Shown here: piece by piece, positions 54,971 to 63,852 of the stretch
Layout of the letters: each line of letters begins with the position of its first letter
Position numbering within the stretch: position 1 is the stretch's first letter
NCBI RefSeq assembly: GCF_027257975.1
Contig: NZ_JANZKX010000001.1
Span: 744,001-808,000, forward strand
Reading direction: 5' to 3'
Length of the DNA stretch: 64,000 nucleotides
Origin: Pelomonas sp. BJYL3
GTDB taxonomy: Bacteria > Pseudomonadota > Gammaproteobacteria > Burkholderiales > Burkholderiaceae_C
The notes under the pieces: model-generated
Databases searched by the model: none
Told to the model about the DNA's origin: nothing
What the model saw: only the letters and a program-made list of their open reading frames with translations
Translations under genes and position numbers: made by a program

Positions 54971-57367
54971 TTAGTTGCGAACGGGCTTGCCCGTCTGCAG
55001 CATGCCCATGATGCGTTCCTGCGTCTTGGGGTTCTCCAGCAGGCTGCAGAAGTGCTTGCGCTCCAGGGTCATCAGGTATTCCTCGTCGACCACGGTGCCG
55101 GCTTCCACTTCGCCACCGCAGACCACGTCGGCGATCAGGCTGGCCAGGTGGTAGTCGTGGTCGCTGATGAAGGCGCCGTCACGCATATTGGCCAGCTGGC
55201 CCTTGATGGTGGCGATGCCGGAGCGGCCGGCCACGGGGATGCGGGCCTTCATCGGGGCGCGGTAGCCGGAATCGGACAGGGCCTTGACCTGGGCGCTGGC
55301 CACGAAGAGCAGCTCGTCCTTGTTCGGCACGATCAGGTCGGAATCCAGCAGGAAGCCGTTCTTGCGCGCTTCCACGGCCGAGGTGGCGACCTTGGCGGTG
55401 GCGGCGGTGGTGAAACCGTCCTTCAGGAAGGCGAAGATGTCGGCGCCGGAGTTGCCGGCAGCCGCCATTTCAGCCGCACGGCGGGCGATGTAGGTCAGGC
55501 CGCCGCCGCCGGGGATCAGACCCACGCCGACTTCCACCAGACCGACATACGACTCCATGTGCGCCACGCGGCGGGCGCAGTGCACGGCCAGCTCGCAGCC
55601 GCCGCCCAGGGCCAGGCCGCGCATCGCGGCGACCACGGGCACCTGCGCATAGCGCACGCGCAGCATCATGTCCTGCAGCTTCTTCTCTTCCGGGGCGATG
55701 CCCTTGGCGCCCTTGGTCATGAAGACGGGCATCAGGGCTTCCAGGTTGGCGCCCGCGGAGAACACGTCATCCGGCGACCAGATCACCAGGCCCTTGTACT
55801 TCGCTTCAGCGATCTCGACGGCCTTCAGCAGGCCCTCGGTCACGGTGGGGCTGATCAGGTGCAGCTTGGCGGTGATGGAGGCGATCAGCACCTCGCCGTC
55901 CAGGCTCCAGACGCGCACTTCCTCGTTCTTGAACTCTTCCGTGCCGGCCTTCAGGGGCTCGACAGCGCCCTCGCCCACCAGGGACTCGGGGAAGGCCTGG
56001 CGCTCGTACACAGGCAGCTTGGCGCGGGGCTTGAACTTGCCTTCGGCGGCGCTCCAGGAACCGTTGGCGCTGTGCACGCCGCCGTTCTCGGCCACGGGGC
56101 CTTCGAACACCCAGGCGGGCAGCGGGGCGCTGGCCAGGGTCTTGCCGGCCTCGATGTCTTCCTTGACCCACTGGGCGACCTGCGTCCAGCCGGCGGCCTG
56201 CCACAGCTCGAAGGGACCCTGTTGCGAGCCGAAGCCCCAGCGCATGGCGAAGTCGATCTCGCGGGCGGTGTCGGCCACGGTGGCCAGGTGCACGGCCACG
56301 TAGTGGAAGCTGTCACGCAGGATGGACCACAGGAACTGGGCCTGCGGGTTGCTCGATTCACGCAGCAGCTTGATGCGCTCGGCCGCGGGCTTCTTCAGCA
56401 TGCGGGCCACGATCTCGTCGGCCTTCTTGCCGCCGGCGACGTACTCACCGGTGGAGAAGTCCAGGCGCTGGATGTCCTTGCCGACCTTCTTGTAGAAACC
56501 GGCGCCGGACTTCTGGCCCAGGGCGCCCTTCTCGATCAGGCCGGCCAGCACCTTGGGGGTGGCGTAGGTCGAGAAGAAGGGATCGTCCTTCAGGTTGTCC
56601 TGCATGGTCTTGACGACGTGGGCCATGGTGTCCAGGCCCACGACGTCGGCGGTGCGGAAGGTGCCGGAGCTGGCGCGGCCGAGCTTCTTGCCGGTCAGGT
56701 CGTCGACCACGTCCACGGAGAGGCCGAACTTCTCGGCCTCGATCATGGTGGCCATCATGCCGGCGATGCCGACGCGGTTGGCCACGAAGTTGGGCGTGTC
56801 ATTGGCGCGCACGACGCCCTTGCCCACGGCGGTGGTCACGAAGCCTTCGAGCTGGTCGATCACTTCCGGACGGGTGGTCGGCGTGTTGATCAGCTCGACC
56901 AGGTACATGTAGCGCGGCGGGTTGAAGAAATGGATGCCGCAGAAGCGCGGCTTGATCTCTTCGGGCAGCACTTCGGAGAGCTTGGTGATGCTCAGGCCCG
57001 AGGTGTTGGACGCGACGATGGCGTGCGGGGCGATGAAGGGAGCGATCTTGGTGTACAGATCCAGCTTCCAGTCCATGCGCTCGGCGATGGCCTCGATGAT
57101 GAGGTCGCAGTCCTTGAGCAGTTCCAGGTGCTCCTCGTAGTTGGCCTGCTGGATCAGCGCGGCGTCCTCGGGCACGCCCAGCGGGGCGGGCTTGAGCTTC
57201 TTCAGGCCTTCGACGGCCTTGGTGACGATGCCGTTCTTGGGGCCTTCCTTGGCCGGCAGGTCGAACAGCACCACGGGCACCTTGACGTTGACCAGGTGCG
57301 CAGCGATCTGCGCGCCCATGACGCCAGCGCCGAGCACGGCGACTTTGCGAACTTGGAATCGACTCAC
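54971..57367 (-). CDS. fadN: 3-hydroxyacyl-CoA dehydrogenase / enoyl-CoA hydratase (FadN-type)
   Basis: 798-aa bifunctional beta-oxidation enzyme. NAD-binding VLGAGVMGAQIA at the N-terminus, HFFNPPRYMYLVE and a dehydrogenase C-domain come first. A crotonase-like domain follows (SAGANLEALMP, ALGGGCELAVHC, GLIPGGGG). This order is that of Bacillus FadN and opposite to E. coli FadB. The start is GTG 57367 with AGGAG eight bases upstream. The C-terminus is complete. Neighbours supply the dehydrogenase and thiolase steps. Confidence 0.93.
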   Translation of the reverse strand: MSRFQVRKVAVLGAGVMGAQIAAHLVNVKVPVVLFDLPAKEGPKNGIVTKAVEGLKKLKPAPLGVPEDAALIQQANYEEHLELLKDCDLIIEAIAERMDWKLDLYTKIAPFIAPHAIVASNTSGLSITKLSEVLPEEIKPRFCGIHFFNPPRYMYLVELINTPTTRPEVIDQLEGFVTTAVGKGVVRANDTPNFVANRVGIAGMMATMIEAEKFGLSVDVVDDLTGKKLGRASSGTFRTADVVGLDTMAHVVKTMQDNLKDDPFFSTYATPKVLAGLIEKGALGQKSGAGFYKKVGKDIQRLDFSTGEYVAGGKKADEIVARMLKKPAAERIKLLRESSNPQAQFLWSILRDSFHYVAVHLATVADTAREIDFAMRWGFGSQQGPFELWQAAGWTQVAQWVKEDIEAGKTLASAPLPAWVFEGPVAENGGVHSANGSWSAAEGKFKPRAKLPVYERQAFPESLVGEGAVEPLKAGTEEFKNEEVRVWSLDGEVLIASITAKLHLISPTVTEGLLKAVEIAEAKYKGLVIWSPDDVFSAGANLEALMPVFMTKGAKGIAPEEKKLQDMMLRVRYAQVPVVAAMRGLALGGGCELAVHCARRVAHMESYVGLVEVGVGLIPGGGGLTYIARRAAEMAAAGNSGADIFAFLKDGFTTAATAKVATSAVEARKNGFLLDSDLIVPNKDELLFVASAQVKALSDSGYRAPMKARIPVAGRSGIATIKGQLANMRDGAFISDHDYHLASLIADVVCGGEVEAGTVVDEEYLMTLERKHFCSLLENPKTQERIMGMLQTGKPVRN

Positions 57368-57441
57368 GGAATTACTCCTCTTTCAATTCAGGGGTGGGCG
57401 CGGCCTTCCGGAGGTTCCGAGGGCCGCGCCCGCTTGAGGCC

Positions 57442-57882
57442 TTACTCGACGCGGACCCAGACCTGGGTGCGGTAGAAGAAGCCCACGTAGCCACGCATTT
57501 CCAGCTTCTTGCCGCCCTCGATGGGCTTGAGCCGGGTGCGGTAGGTCTTGCCGTTGTTGGGATCCAGGATCTCGCCACCGGTCCACAGCGCCTTGTCGTC
57601 GGCATCGTGCTTGACGCCGCGGATGATCTGCAGGCCCAGCACCGGCTTGTCCTTGCGATCGTCCTTGCAGAGATCGCACTTGGAGTCCTGGTGCGTGGGA
57701 TCGAAGATCTTCTCGATGCTGCCGACCAGCACGCCATTGCTTTCGCTGATGCGCACCAGGGACTTCTCGGTCTTGCCGTCGTCATCGATGGTCTTCCACA
57801 GGCCCACCGGCGAGCTCTGGGCCCAGGCGGGTGCGGCGAGCAGCACGGTGGCGATCAGGGAAGTGGCAAGGGCACGTGTCAT
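57442..57882 (-). CDS. DUF2147 family periplasmic protein
   Basis: 146-aa exported protein with a signal peptide ending AWA. SPVGLWKTIDDDGKTEKSLVRI, CDLCKDDRKDKPVLGL and LKPIEGGKKLEMRGYVGF match DUF2147, predicted to adopt a lipocalin-like barrel. Its place inside a fatty-acid degradation operon fits a lipid-binding role, which is inference. ATG has AGGAG eight bases upstream. The gap 57883-58001 holds nothing recognisable. Confidence 0.88.
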   Translation of the reverse strand: MTRALATSLIATVLLAAPAWAQSSPVGLWKTIDDDGKTEKSLVRISESNGVLVGSIEKIFDPTHQDSKCDLCKDDRKDKPVLGLQIIRGVKHDADDKALWTGGEILDPNNGKTYRTRLKPIEGGKKLEMRGYVGFFYRTQVWVRVE

Positions 57883-58001
57883 GGGCGAGTCTCCTGTGTT
57901 TTATGTGAGGGCCCCACCTTCTCCGAGGCGGGGCTTCGGGAGCGCCAGCATCGCAGAGCCTTTCCTGCTCTGCAATGCCAGGTCCTTCATTGACCCTGTC
58001 T

Positions 58002-59792
58002 TCAGAACAGGGCTTCGTCCATGGCCATCAGCGGCTGCAGGCCGGCACGCGCGGTGCGGATCAGCGAGGCCGTCTCGGGCAGCAGCTTGGCGAAGTAGAA
58101 GCGGGCGGTGTGCAGCTTGGCGGTGTAGAACGGGTCGCCGCTGCCCTGCTTCTCCAGCGCGATCTTGGCCGAGCGGGCGAAGAAGTAGGCGAAGCACAGG
58201 TGGCCCACGACGCGCAGGTAGTCCACCGCGGCGGCACCGACTTCATCGGGGTTCTGGAAGGCCTTCATGCCGATCTCGGTGGTCAGCTTGGTGACCTTGT
58301 CGCCCAGGTCGGCCAGCGGGTTGATGAACTCCTGCATGGCTTCGCTGGTGCCCTCTTCCTCGACGAAGCTGGCGATCTTCTTGCCGAACTTCTTCAGCGT
58401 GGCGCCGTTGTTGCCCAGCACCTTGCGGCCCAGCAGGTCCAGGGACTGGATGGTGTTGGTGCCCTCGTAGATCATGTTGATCCGCGCATCGCGCACGAAC
58501 TGCTCCATGCCCCACTCGTGGATGAAGCCGTGGCCGCCGAAGACCTGCATGCAGTGCGAGGTGGCGATCCAGCCGTTGTCGGTCAGGAAGGCCTTGATGA
58601 TGGGGGTCAGCAGGGCGACCTCGGCCTCGCATTCCTTGCGCTCGTCTTCGTCATCCGAGCTCAGGGCCTTGTCCAGCTGCAGGGCGACGTAGGTCGACAG
58701 GGCGCGGCCACCTTCGGCATAGGCGCGGGCGGTCAGCAGCATCTTGCGCACGTCGGGGTGCACGATGATGGGGTCGGCGGCCTTGTCCGGTGCCTTGGGG
58801 CCCGACAGGGCGCGCATCTGGATGCGGTCCTTGGCGTAGGCGGCGGCGTTCTGGTAGGCCACCTCGGTCAGACCCAGGGACTGGTTGCCCACGCCCAGGC
58901 GGGCGGCGTTCATCATCACGAACATGGCGGCCAGGCCCTTGTTGGGCTCGCCCACCATGGTGCCGATGGCGTCTTCCAGCACCATCTGGCAGGTGGAGTT
59001 GGCGTGGATGCCCATCTTGTGCTCCAGGCCGGCGCAGAAGATGCCGTTGCGCGCGCCCAGCGTGCCGTCGGCGTTCACCAGGAACTTGGGCACGATGAAC
59101 AGGGAGATGCCCTTGGAGCCGGCCGGTGCGTCCGGCAGGCGGGCCAGCACCAGGTGGACGATGTTCTCGGCCAGGTCATGCTCGCCGGCCGAGATGAAGA
59201 TCTTCTGGCCCGTGATCTTGTAGGTGCCGTCAGCCTGGGGCTCGGCCTTGGTGCGCAGCAGGCCGAGGTCGGTGCCGCAGTGCGGCTCGGTCAGGCACAT
59301 GGTGCCGGTCCATTCGCCGCTGGTCAGCTTGGTCAGGTAGGTGGACTTCTGCTCGGGCGTGCCGTGGGCATGCAGGGCCTCGTAGGCGCCGTGGCTCAGG
59401 CCGGGGTACATGGTCCAGGCCTGGTTGGCCGAGTTCATCATCTCGTACATGCCCTGGTTCACCAGCACCGGCAGGCCCTGGCCGCCGTAGGCCGGGTCGC
59501 AGGACAGCGCGGGCCAGCCGCCTTCCACGTACTGCTTGTAGGCTTCCTTGAAGCCCTTGGGCGGGGTGACCTCGTGCGTGGTCTTGTCCAGCTTGCAGCC
59601 TTCGGCGTCACCGCTGAGGTTCAGCGGGGCGATGACCTCGGCGCAGAACTTGCCGCCCTCTTCCAGCACGGCGTTGATGGTGTCGGCGTCGATGTCGGCA
59701 TGGGCGGGGAGCATCTTGAGCTCGTCAACCACATTCAGCAGCTCGTGCATCACGAACTGCATGTCGCGCAGGGGAGGGGTATAGGTGGGCAT
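58002..59792 (-). CDS. Acyl-CoA dehydrogenase
   Basis: 596-aa flavoenzyme for the first beta-oxidation step. YGGQGLPVLVNQGMYEMMNSANQAW, the FAD-domain motif MCLTEPHCGTDLG, and the QVFGGHGFIHEWGMEQFVRDARI segment near the catalytic-base region are typical of the long acyl-CoA dehydrogenases with a C-terminal extension (about 600 aa) common in Proteobacteria. ATG with AGGAG eight bases upstream. It lies 32 bases after the TetR gene. Confidence 0.93.
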   Translation of the reverse strand: MPTYTPPLRDMQFVMHELLNVVDELKMLPAHADIDADTINAVLEEGGKFCAEVIAPLNLSGDAEGCKLDKTTHEVTPPKGFKEAYKQYVEGGWPALSCDPAYGGQGLPVLVNQGMYEMMNSANQAWTMYPGLSHGAYEALHAHGTPEQKSTYLTKLTSGEWTGTMCLTEPHCGTDLGLLRTKAEPQADGTYKITGQKIFISAGEHDLAENIVHLVLARLPDAPAGSKGISLFIVPKFLVNADGTLGARNGIFCAGLEHKMGIHANSTCQMVLEDAIGTMVGEPNKGLAAMFVMMNAARLGVGNQSLGLTEVAYQNAAAYAKDRIQMRALSGPKAPDKAADPIIVHPDVRKMLLTARAYAEGGRALSTYVALQLDKALSSDDEDERKECEAEVALLTPIIKAFLTDNGWIATSHCMQVFGGHGFIHEWGMEQFVRDARINMIYEGTNTIQSLDLLGRKVLGNNGATLKKFGKKIASFVEEEGTSEAMQEFINPLADLGDKVTKLTTEIGMKAFQNPDEVGAAAVDYLRVVGHLCFAYFFARSAKIALEKQGSGDPFYTAKLHTARFYFAKLLPETASLIRTARAGLQPLMAMDEALF

Positions 59793-59824
59793 GGTCGGCT
59801 CCTGGATGGACTTGTGGTGAGAGA

Positions 59825-60586
59825 TCAGCTGCGCTTGCGGGAAGTGGCAGCGCCGCGGGACTTGGACCCCGTGTCGGGGGCGTGGGTTTCGGCCCCCCGC
59901 ATCGCGTCGCCGCGGTCGACCTGTTGGCCCAGCGGCGTGATGCAGGAGGCGATGACGCGCTCGAAGCCCTTGCCGGCGCGATCCAGGGCGCCGGGGCTGC
60001 GCATGAAGCGCGCGTCGTGGTGAAGCGAGAGGATCAGGCCGTGCAGCTCGAAGAGGATCTGCAGGGCGTCGGCATCCGCGCCGAGGTGACCTTCTTCCTT
60101 GGCCAGCAGGATGGCCTTGTGCAGGGCCGCGTGCCAGGCCTTGACCATGGAGACCAGGGCGTCACGCACGGGGCCGGGGCGGTCGTCGAACTCGACGGCG
60201 CCGGAGATGTAGATGCAGCCCGAGTCGATTTCCACCGACACCCGGCGCACCCAGCGCTCGTACAGGGCGCGCAGGCGCGGCAGGCCGCGAGGTTCGCGAA
60301 TCGCCGTGAAGAAGACCTCTTCCTCGAATTTGGCGTGATACTCACGCACCACCGCGATCTGCAGCTCCTCGCGGGAACCGAAGTGGGCGAAGACGCCGGA
60401 CTTGCTCATCTTGGTCACATCGGCCAGCGCGCCGATGGACAGGCCCTCCAGGCCCATGTGCGAGGCCAGTCCCAGGGCCGCCTCCAGGATGGCGGCACGC
60501 GTCTGCTGCCCCTTCTGCAGGGAGCGGACGGCGCGGCGCGGAGCCCGGGTCTCGGGCTGGCTGGCGGGCGGGGTGGCGGTCGGCAC
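59825..60586 (-). CDS. TetR-family repressor of the beta-oxidation operon
   Basis: 253-aa regulator. After a Pro/Arg-rich leader the helix-turn-helix lies at residues ~28-72 (RAAILEAALGLASHMGLEGLSIGALADVTKMSKSGVFAHF), followed by an all-helical ligand domain; acyl-CoA is the likely inducer from context. The C-terminal ~35 residues are basic and low in complexity. GTG 60586 is the start used. It is the first gene of the operon and a palindromic operator lies 41 bases upstream, so it should repress itself and the fad genes. Confidence 0.9.
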   Translation of the reverse strand: MPTATPPASQPETRAPRRAVRSLQKGQQTRAAILEAALGLASHMGLEGLSIGALADVTKMSKSGVFAHFGSREELQIAVVREYHAKFEEEVFFTAIREPRGLPRLRALYERWVRRVSVEIDSGCIYISGAVEFDDRPGPVRDALVSMVKAWHAALHKAILLAKEEGHLGADADALQILFELHGLILSLHHDARFMRSPGALDRAGKGFERVIASCITPLGQQVDRGDAMRGAETHAPDTGSKSRGAATSRKRS

Positions 60587-60616
60587 GGTGGTCTTTCGTG
60601 AGCGCTGAGGGCGTCA

Positions 60617-60638
60617 ATAATAAAACGAACGATCGTTC
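60617..60638 (-). promoter_or_regulatory. TetR operator and -10 element
   Basis: Perfect palindrome GAACGATCGTTC (60627-60638) with TATTAT (60622-60617, minus strand) as -10 just downstream. A bound repressor would cover the spacer and block the promoter. No good -35 was seen. Between 60639 and 60888 nothing else is recognisable. Confidence 0.75.
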
Positions 60639-60888
60639 TATTTTTGCCCAAAAGACCGTGTGCTGCACAAGCCTCGCACCCGGCTTTCTAGGGGCATCCG
60701 CCTAGAAGCGCACGCTCGGCGGCCCAGCTTCAGGGAGAACCCTGACATTTGCTGCAGTGCAGCAGCAAAGACGAACCGTCAGCGTCTCCAAGGGCCCCGG
60801 CTCCCCTGCCCGGCAAGGCGCGGACCCGCCAGTCTGCGCGGCCCCCATGACAGGCGCTTGACGGGGTCGCCACCTGTCCACAAAGCCC

Positions 60889-61527
60889 ATGAATGCAAGC
60901 CGTTGCGGGGCTGACGCCTTGAGTCCGTTGGCGGACCTGCAGTACGCTGCAGGCTTGGAGGTCAGCGCTGTGGATGTTCTGCAATTGGATGTCTCGGGGC
61001 GACCGCAGGCCTGGATCACCACCCGGGAAGCGGCCGCCATCTATGCGAATGACGGCATCGCCTGGACGCTGGGCGAGCCCTGCCAGGTCCTGCGCGGCGG
61101 GCTGCAGCGCCGCACGGGGCTGCAGTCGCGCATCGAGGTCCACCCCATCATCGCCGTGCGCGGGGCCGTGCCCTCCCGGGCCTGGCGCCAGGAACCCGCC
61201 CTCTCCAACCACAAGCTTTTCGCCCGCGATCGCTACCTCTGCGCCTACTGCGGCCGCGCCTTCCCCGAGGACGACCTCACCCGCGAGCACATCGTCCCCA
61301 GCTCCCGCGGCGGACGCGACAGCTGGATGAACTGCATCACCGCCTGCCGCAGCTGCAACGGCCGCAAGGCCGACCGCCTGCCCGAGGAGGCCCGCATGAG
61401 CCTGCTCTACCTGCCCTACGTGCCCAGCCTGCACGAGGACATGATCCTGCGCGGCCGCCGCATCCTGGCGGACCAGATGGAGTTTTTGCTGGCAAGCGTG
61501 CCCAGGAGCAGCCGGCTGCATGCCTGA
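60889..61527 (+). CDS. HNH endonuclease family protein
   Basis: 212-aa protein. The C-terminal half has a zinc-binding HNH domain: CAYCG, then TREHIVPSSRGGRDSWMN and CRSCNGRKADR. The N-terminal half (VDVLQLDVSGRPQAWI) is of the type usually fused to this HNH domain in proteobacteria. Function is unknown; it is a chromosomal, widely kept family and not evidence of a restriction system by itself. Confidence 0.85.
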   Translation: MNASRCGADALSPLADLQYAAGLEVSAVDVLQLDVSGRPQAWITTREAAAIYANDGIAWTLGEPCQVLRGGLQRRTGLQSRIEVHPIIAVRGAVPSRAWRQEPALSNHKLFARDRYLCAYCGRAFPEDDLTREHIVPSSRGGRDSWMNCITACRSCNGRKADRLPEEARMSLLYLPYVPSLHEDMILRGRRILADQMEFLLASVPRSSRLHA

Positions 61528-61676
61528 GCCCGCGGTGGGGCCCGGATCTGATCCGCTGCGCTGCCTGGATTGCTCAGCGCACGGGGGGCGTCGTCCCTGT
61601 CCGATGGGCCGCAGTGGAACCGCACAATCGGCTCTCCTATGAGAACGCCGGCGCAGGCCCGGCCAGTCGACAGCGC

Positions 61677-62063
61677 ATGAAGACCACGAACACCCCGTCA
61701 GATGACTACCGCTCGGCCTGCAGGCAGGCCCTCAGCCAGGAGCAGGCCCGATCGCTGGCCGAAACCAATCAATGGGCTCACGTCGACAAGCCCCAGGTTC
61801 ACGCCGACTGGGACGTCCTGTACCGAAAGCTCACGCCCCTGATTCAGGACCACCCCGCCGCATCGCCGACCATCCAGGCCGTGATGGCCGAGCATTACGC
61901 GCTCGTCTCCCGCTTCTTCCGGCCCTCCAGGCAGGCCTATATCGGCATGAGCCTCTTCTATGCCGAGAATCCGGGCATGAAGGCCTTCCACGACGCCTAC
62001 GACCCCGGCTTGGTCCCCTTCCTGGCGGAGGCCATGGCTGTCTACGCCGACGCGCATCTGTAG
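61677..62063 (+). CDS. TipAS-domain-like protein
   Basis: About 128 aa, soluble, all-helical. WDVLYRKLTPLIQDHPAASPTIQAVMAEHY and AFHDAYDPGLVPFLAEAMAVYADAHL resemble the TipAS antibiotic-recognition domain, here without the MerR DNA-binding part. The start is uncertain: ATG 61677 or an in-frame GTG at 61614; neither has a good ribosome binding site. It could bind thiopeptide-like or other planar ligands, by analogy only. Confidence 0.65.
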   Translation: MKTTNTPSDDYRSACRQALSQEQARSLAETNQWAHVDKPQVHADWDVLYRKLTPLIQDHPAASPTIQAVMAEHYALVSRFFRPSRQAYIGMSLFYAENPGMKAFHDAYDPGLVPFLAEAMAVYADAHL

Positions 62064-62245
62064 ACCCGCCGGCCTGCCGACGCCGGTCGCTACCGCCCCA
62101 TCGTCACAAAACGTACACAATACTCCGACCTGCTCGCCACGCGCGCCACAGCCAGCGGCGGCCTTCGCTGGGTAAAGTTGCTTCAGCCGTCAACGCCACC
62201 GGCATCGCGTTGGAGGCACAAGACACCTGCCGGAGAACCATCCAC

Positions 62246-62734
62246 ATGAACAAGACCTTCACCCTTTGCGCCAGCGCCCTCGCCCTCAGCCTGCTGGGCG
62301 CCTGCTCCACCAGCAACCCGGACGTCGTCTCGCGCCATGACGCGCAACGCATGTCCCAAGTCGTCGACGCCACCGTGCTGAGCGTGCGCCCCGTGACCGT
62401 GGACGGCAGCCAGAGCGGCGCCGGTGCCGTGACCGGCGGCGTGGTGGGCGCGGTGGCCGGCTCCTCGGTGGGCGGCCGTCGCGAGGGCCAGGTCGTGGGC
62501 GTGCTGGGCGCCGTGGCCGGTGCCGTGATCGGCAATGCCATCGAGCGCAGCGCCACCCGCGAGGAGGCCCTGGAGATCCTGGTGCAGCTGCGCAATGGCG
62601 AGCGCCGCGCCGTCATCCAGGCCAAGGGCCAGGAGAGCTTCAACCCCGGTGACCCGGTCATCCTGGTGACGACCGGCGGCAAGACGCGTGTGAGCCGCGC
62701 TCCCGTGGTGAGCCAGCCCGCGCCCGCCCACTGA
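62246..62734 (+). CDS. Glycine-zipper outer-membrane lipoprotein (SlyB/Pcp-like)
   Basis: 162-aa lipoprotein. Signal peptide with lipobox LGAC, then VVDATVLSVRPV and two glycine-zipper segments (GAVTGGVVGAVAGSSVGG and VVGVLGAVAGAVIGNAIE) expected to form a membrane hairpin, then a small beta-rich tail. SlyB-like proteins stabilise the outer membrane under envelope stress. The start ATG is chosen from the signal peptide; the frame upstream is not coding. Confidence 0.88.
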   Translation: MNKTFTLCASALALSLLGACSTSNPDVVSRHDAQRMSQVVDATVLSVRPVTVDGSQSGAGAVTGGVVGAVAGSSVGGRREGQVVGVLGAVAGAVIGNAIERSATREEALEILVQLRNGERRAVIQAKGQESFNPGDPVILVTTGGKTRVSRAPVVSQPAPAH

Positions 62735-62744
62735 TCCTTGCCCC

Positions 62745-62819
62745 CAGGCTCAGGGACTGAGCCTGCCAAGCCCCGAGGCCCGTCGTGCCGGCTCGTCAAG
62801 CCCGTGCCGCGGGCCTTTT
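62745..62819 (+). terminator. Hairpins and probable terminator after the glycine-zipper gene
   Basis: CAGGCTCAG-GGA-CTGAGCCTG (62745-62765) is a perfect hairpin without T-run. GCCCG-TGCCG-CGGGC (62800-62814) follows and leads into CTTTT, a weak intrinsic terminator. The stretch to 62979 is otherwise featureless. Confidence 0.55.
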
Positions 62820-62979
62820 GCATGGGGCCGGGCTCGCTGCCTGACTGCCTGCCTGCCTCCGGGCCAGCCGGGGTGACGACCGGCCCCCCCGCATCCTGGG
62901 GACGCCCTTCAGGGGGGGCTGCCGTGAGGCCCGCAAGCAGCGATGCTTCGCCCCATCGCCAGCGTCGTGAGTCCCCGAC

Positions 62980-63192
62980 ATGCCAAGCCTCAGCCTCGAC
63001 TTCTACTTCGCCCCCTATCAAGTCCGTACCTCCCAGCACCCGGAACTGCATGAGCTGCCCGCCTCCCTGGAGGGGCTGGAAGTGCATGACAGCACCCTGG
63101 CGGAATGGCTGGAGGTGGGATCCGGCTTCGACCAGCTGACGCCGATGGAGCTGGTGGACACCGAGCTGCTGGACCGCCTTCCCCCCAACTGA
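62980..63192 (+). CDS. Small hypothetical protein
   Basis: 70-aa acidic protein, not recognised. MPSLSLDFYFAPYQVRTS is followed by an acidic, Leu-rich part with no signal peptide or membrane segment. There is no clear ribosome binding site. Codon use fits the neighbourhood, and three hairpins ending in a terminator lie downstream, which gives modest support for a real gene. Confidence 0.45.
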   Translation: MPSLSLDFYFAPYQVRTSQHPELHELPASLEGLEVHDSTLAEWLEVGSGFDQLTPMELVDTELLDRLPPN

Positions 63193-63246
63193 GCCTGGCA
63201 CCCGAAGCGGGAAGCAGGCGGGCCGCGGACAGCGGCATTGAAGGCA

Positions 63247-63325
63247 GGGCCCCGAGGGGCCCGGTCAGTACACCCGGGCGCAGAGGCGCCCGTTCAACAC
63301 AAAAGGGCGCCTCGGCGCCCTTTTT
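63247..63325. terminator. Three consecutive hairpins ending in a bidirectional terminator
   Basis: GGGCCCC-GA-GGGGCCC (63247-63262), CGGGCGC-AGAG-GCGCCCG (63275-63292) and AAAAGGGCGCC-TCG-GCGCCCTTTTT (63301-63325, stem sharing central bases). The last has A- and T-runs on both sides and can stop transcription from both the small ORF and the ParB-like gene. Confidence 0.75.
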
Positions 63326-63365
63326 GCAGTGCGGAAGGGGCCACATGGGCCCCCGGCCCCGCGGC

Positions 63366-63848
63366 TCAGCGCAGCAGGCCCACCGAGATCTCCGTCTCGG
63401 GCAGATTGGGCATGAAGGCATGCCGGGTGGTCTTGTAGGGCAGCAGCTGCTCGCTCTCCACAAAGCTCATCAGCTCGCCCAGGGTGTAGCCGCGGCCCGA
63501 GGCCCAGCAGCGCACGTCGATGCGCTTGTCGCCGTACTGCAGGGGGATGCAGGGCAGGCGGCGCAGGCCCAGCAGGCGCGCGGCGGCCAGCCGGTGGTTG
63601 CCGTCCATCACATAGCCGCTGCCGGCCTCCACGGGCAGGGCCGAGGTCCACAGACCCAGGGCCGAGATGCGGTTCGCCAGCTCCTGCACATGCGCGTCGT
63701 CGATGACCTCCGACTGGCGGAAGAACTCGATGGGGCGCACGGCCACGAGGTAGCGCACCTGGCTGCGCACGGCGTCGGTGTTGGCCTGCTCCAGGTCGCC
63801 GCCAGCCTCGGCGGGGGGAGCGAAGATGCGGTGGACTGTCTCCGTCAT
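63366..63848 (-). CDS. ParB/SbnI-like domain protein
   Basis: 160-aa soluble protein with a ParB/sulfiredoxin-like fold. VRPIEFFRQSEVIDDAHVQELANRI leads to the key motif VMDGNHRLAAARLLG and then LPCIPLQYGDKRIDVRCW. The DG(H/N)HR pattern and short length without a helix-turn-helix are closer to free-serine/threonine kinases of the SbnI/SerK type than to chromosome-partition ParB. Function is therefore open. A short open frame precedes it. Confidence 0.75.
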   Translation of the reverse strand: MTETVHRIFAPPAEAGGDLEQANTDAVRSQVRYLVAVRPIEFFRQSEVIDDAHVQELANRISALGLWTSALPVEAGSGYVMDGNHRLAAARLLGLRRLPCIPLQYGDKRIDVRCWASGRGYTLGELMSFVESEQLLPYKTTRHAFMPNLPETEISVGLLR

Positions 63849-63852
63849 GGTG

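Noticed and set aside
55052-57475. 807-codon plus-strand frame opposite fadN
   Set aside because: Shadow of fadN; low-complexity Gly/Val/His/Leu content and no motifs.
60889-61527. HNH gene as part of a restriction or homing system
   Set aside because: No methyltransferase, specificity subunit, intron or recombination marks adjoin it; this HNH family is a common solitary chromosomal gene.
63366-63848. Chromosome partition parB
   Set aside because: Too short, no helix-turn-helix, no parA or parS sequence nearby.
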